DNA of 64,000 nucleotides from Aphelocoma coerulescens. Lineage: Eukaryota; Chordata; Aves; Passeriformes; Corvidae. Below, one piece after another: positions 61,729-64,000 of this stretch. Location: assembly GCF_041296385.1 (NCBI RefSeq), contig NW_027184085.1, forward strand, positions 56,015,109-56,079,108, in the 5' to 3' direction. Below the pieces are notes generated by a model. The model had not been told where the DNA came from and made no database searches. It worked only from the letters and a program-made list of their open reading frames with translations. A program made the translations under genes and the position numbers. Numbering within the stretch: position 1 is the first letter of the stretch; each line of letters starts with the position of its first letter.

Positions 61729-62272
61729 AACTTATCTGATTTGGCCCTGGATGCTGTGACAAATGCTTGAGCAATTAAGTTTAGACTCAAAATAGAGGGG
61801 TGTGCAACAGAAGCATATGATGAACAAATTGACCGCAATAAGGAGTGATTTAATTAAATTGCAGCAACCGTTGCAATCCTCCTTGTTGGCCCTGGGTGAT
61901 AACCATTGGAAACTGTCCAAAATATTACCAGATTGGGAACATACAGAAGAACAAGACCATGAATTGGACTGTATTATACCCCTCTGAACTAGAATGTGGG
62001 CACGAGAAATTAAAAGCCAGTGGCAAACCATTAACCTAGTGCTCTGTTCTATGAGGGAACAGTTGGGGTACATATATGGAAGGATTTTACGTGAAGGCAT
62101 TTGTTTGGACACAGACCAACGCATTTGTCACTTTGAGGTGCATTCAATTAACCAAACAATGTGGTTAGTGTTTACTGGAAAAGGTTGTGTCTGCCTCAGG
62201 ACAGGATGTCCCACCATAACGATAGACATTTGTCTCATCATTGGTGGGATGTGCTTTTCAGATGGTCACTGA
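61729..62272 (+). pseudogene. env: env, middle part (surface/ectodomain)
   Basis: Frame 1 signal up to about 61850, then frame 2 from 61802 with a stop at 61985-61987. Frame 2 reads a helical, Leu/Gln-rich part (DLIKLQQPL), a Trp-containing part, and from 62098 the ICLDTDQ, CHFEVH and GKGCVCLRTGC series. That last series matches the env relic near 32090-32210. I do not see the CX6CC or the immunosuppressive-type segment expected in ordinary gammaretroviral transmembrane subunits, so the env belongs to another type or has lost this part. Sequence after GKGCV jumps almost at once to the membrane-proximal HWWD, leaving out about 300 bp that the relic keeps. Confidence 0.7.
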
Positions 62273-62478
62273 CAGCAGCTGGTATATTCAATGCCTTGGT
62301 TCATCCTATTATTGTATTGCTCATTTTAGTAAGTGCAAGTTGGATTTTATCTGTGGTGATGCTTGTTTGGTATTGGAAGATGCTGTGGAGAACAGCAGCA
62401 TTGACATCACTATCCAAAGCGTATAGTTTAGTCTTGAATGAGAAAAAGCCTGACCACATGGCTTGGATAAATGATTAG
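62239..62478 (+). pseudogene. env: env, membrane anchor and cytoplasmic tail
   Basis: Frame 1. It starts at the HWWD block, followed by an amphipathic stretch, two closely spaced hydrophobic runs (HPIIVLLILV and SWILSVVMLVWYW) forming the anchor, then a basic turn (KMLWR) and a tail of about 30 residues ending at TAG 62476-62478. It is out of frame with the preceding env segment. A similar hydrophobic anchor is found in the relic at 33843-33950. Confidence 0.75.
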
Positions 62479-62515
62479 GAATCAGTGTACTAAGTAAAAG
62501 AATTTAGTCACTGTT

Positions 62516-62532
62516 AAAAGAGAAGTGGGGAA
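62516..62532 (+). other. Polypurine tract
   Basis: AAAAGAGAAGTGGGGAA immediately precedes the TG start of the 3' LTR. This is the expected primer for plus-strand DNA synthesis and fixes the left edge of both LTRs. Confidence 0.85.
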
Positions 62533-63248
62533 TGAAACATAGATTTAGAAGAAACATAAAGATTTTAGTTATAGGCTAGCTGTGTTGAAATTAGAATAGG
62601 AAGGAATTTGGGCCCAGCTAGAGTTAATTAAAATAGTTAAGAGAGCTGGACCTGAAATGGGTTTTAAGGTGTTAGTAACTGATTACCAAATTACTGATGA
62701 TCTGTCATTTGCATGTTTGCTTAGCTGTGCTTAGAATGAGGAGTAGAAACATTGATAAGTCGGTGTAGGGAACAAGGCCAATTACCAATTTCCTCCCTTG
62801 GTGGGAACCCGTTCAAAAGTCATGCAAGAGGAAACTTAGAGGTCACTAAAGTAACTAGGATTGTTAAAGTTCAGAGAGGCAAAAAGGTCAAAATGAGGAA
62901 GATGAGTTACTTCATCTTTTTAAGACCACTGACCCAATTCAAGACCACCGACTCAATTCAGAACACACACTACACATGCTTAATGACATGTAAGCTCATT
63001 TCCATACGAAGCGGAGAACGGGAGGTGTTAATGTTATGAATATGCATTTGTATTTTGGATATTCATAATTTTTGTAAATAAAAAGCTTTGTGTTTGCTTG
63101 GATTGGGGCCCTGCATCTTAGGGAGCTATCCCACGCAGTGCCTGGCACCAAATAAAACATGCACTTTCTAACTCTAAACTGTTAGAGAGTTTTAGTCCGT
63201 CTCAGTTGGATATCGATATTAGATCGATATTCATATTTTGGTAAATCA
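62533..63248 (+). repeat. 3' LTR of the provirus
   Basis: A 716-bp copy of the 5' LTR. Differences by eye: a 4-bp GTTA indel, a 1-bp G indel, ten substitutions in the body (several in CpG contexts such as GCGC to ACAC), and three in the final nine bases (TAAATCA against CAACTCT). The tandem repeat is at 62922-62959, the TATA-equivalent at 63077-63085 and AATAAA at 63151-63156. It ends in CA followed by TTAT. It would supply the 3' end of proviral transcripts. The frame at 62752-63039 is LTR sequence, not a gene. Confidence 0.93.
63151..63156 (+). terminator. Polyadenylation signal in 3' LTR
   Basis: AATAAA, identical in context to 54476-54481 in the 5' LTR. This is the copy expected to end proviral transcripts. 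Confidence 0.65.
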
Positions 63249-63252
63249 TTAT
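63249..63252. repeat. Target-site duplication, right copy (TTAT)
   Basis: TTAT directly after the CA end of the 3' LTR, matching 53851-53854. Confidence 0.6.
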
Positions 63253-64000
63253 CACTCACACCCAGTGCTGTGGAGCTGAATGCAGAGAAGAGGAACATTG
63301 AACAGTTATTTTTTCAGATTGCATGTTAGCAGGCACCTAAACCAAGACATCATGCATAACAGGTTAAAAATCCAGCAAGCTCAGCTGTTGTCTGTTATCA
63401 GACAATGCTTTATGAATGGTTACAAAATAAGTTGTTTGCCAGATTACTGAAGCTGTTTGGAATTTCATGCCAGATTTCTGATCTCCCTTCCATGGTGGAA
63501 CTGTTTCATGACAGTTAAAGAATTTTATTTTGAGAGATTGAGCAGGGAAAAAAAAGCTTATAGGAAGGCCAAAGCACAAACAGACAAAGGATACAGTTGC
63601 AGAGTTGGTGGCTGGTAGTACTCAGCAGATTTATTCTCCAACCCCAGAGATTTCCTTATAAAACTCCTTTTCACAAGGATCTTTTACCTTCCACAGGCTT
63701 TCTGACATCCTCAAGGCATATAGGATTAGTGGTAACTACTAACATTTCATATTTGTTTTGCCAATAGGAGTCCATTAATTCTAAATTCATCTCTTTTCTA
63801 GAAGTATTTAACTATAAATTAAATAGCAAATCTATTTTCTTAAAATAAAACTAAATAAAATACTGCAGTGGATGTAACCAAAATGCTAATGCCAAAAATG
63901 AAAGAAAAAGGCAGAAATTAAAATAAACCTAACAAATGCTTGGTGGTATGGACCTAGAGCTGTAAAATTGCTGTTTAATGACTTGGTTTCAGACTCAATT
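63253..64000. other. Non-coding host DNA after the provirus
   Basis: AT-rich host sequence resuming after the integration site. No gene or repeat is recognised; the minus-strand frame at 63364-63579 has no domain. Confidence 0.5.

Larger units (their letters stand above)
53855..63248 (+). mobile_element. Full-length gammaretrovirus-like endogenous provirus (class I, ERV1), defective
   Basis: Order on the plus strand: 5' LTR, primer-binding-site region, 1.7-kb leader, gag, protease, reverse transcriptase, RNase H, integrase, env, polypurine tract, 3' LTR, flanked by TTAT. Total length about 9.4 kb. Class I is supported by capsid, integrase (GPY/F-type C-terminal region) and RNase H blocks of gammaretroviral type, by pro and pol lying in one frame, and by a 4-bp duplication. 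The LTRs differ by about 10 substitutions plus two small indels before the last nine bases, and by three more there, about 1.4-1.8%. All genes are interrupted, so it cannot be autonomous. Germline insertion of this age is probably shared by a group of related species rather than all birds. Confidence 0.93.

Overview
This is vertebrate, and almost certainly avian, non-coding DNA, probably from a songbird. The evidence is a tRNA-Ile-derived SINE with a CR1-type 3' tail, several CR1/L3 LINE fragments, ERVL-type LTRs of the kind seen in passerines, and a gammaretrovirus-like provirus. The base composition is AT-rich and typical of intergenic or intronic DNA. I found no host exon, tRNA, rRNA or small-RNA gene. 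Apart from the retroviral genes, the short open frames show no recognisable domain and look like chance.
Layout: 1-15 kb is mostly featureless, with an ERVL-type LTR on the minus strand (2981-3573) and a SINE (about 13479-13596). At 15053-16478 lies the 3' end of an ERVL-type provirus with its LTR on the plus strand. From 16.5 to 28.1 kb I see nothing identifiable. At 28148-28372 there is a CR1 endonuclease-domain fragment, and at 30330-31480 an old L3-like CR1 fragment.
The most interesting interval is 31.7-34.7 kb. It holds an old retroviral env relic (31699-32316, with further traces to 32560 and after 33842). A 1281-bp solo LTR (32561-33841) with a perfect 5-bp target-site duplication, GACAT, splits it. 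A possible LTR remnant follows at about 34.2-34.7 kb. From 34.7 to 53.8 kb only low-complexity tracts and one antisense CR1 fragment (about 49688-49812) stand out.
At 53855-63248 sits a full-length gammaretrovirus-like provirus in plus orientation: 5' LTR, about 1.7-kb leader, gag, pro-pol, a short env, polypurine tract and 3' LTR. A 4-bp TTAT repeat is found on each side. The two LTRs differ at only about 1.4-1.8% of positions, so the insertion is fairly recent, yet every gene is broken by stops and frameshifts. One lesion is a 21-unit GAA microsatellite at the capsid/nucleocapsid junction. Its env is visibly related to the old relic near 32 kb but lacks roughly 300 bp that the relic keeps between shared landmarks. 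The window therefore records at least two retroviral invasions by an env-bearing lineage, with a later LTR element landing inside the first. The provirus is described only as a broken endogenous element; nothing here is predicted to be functional.
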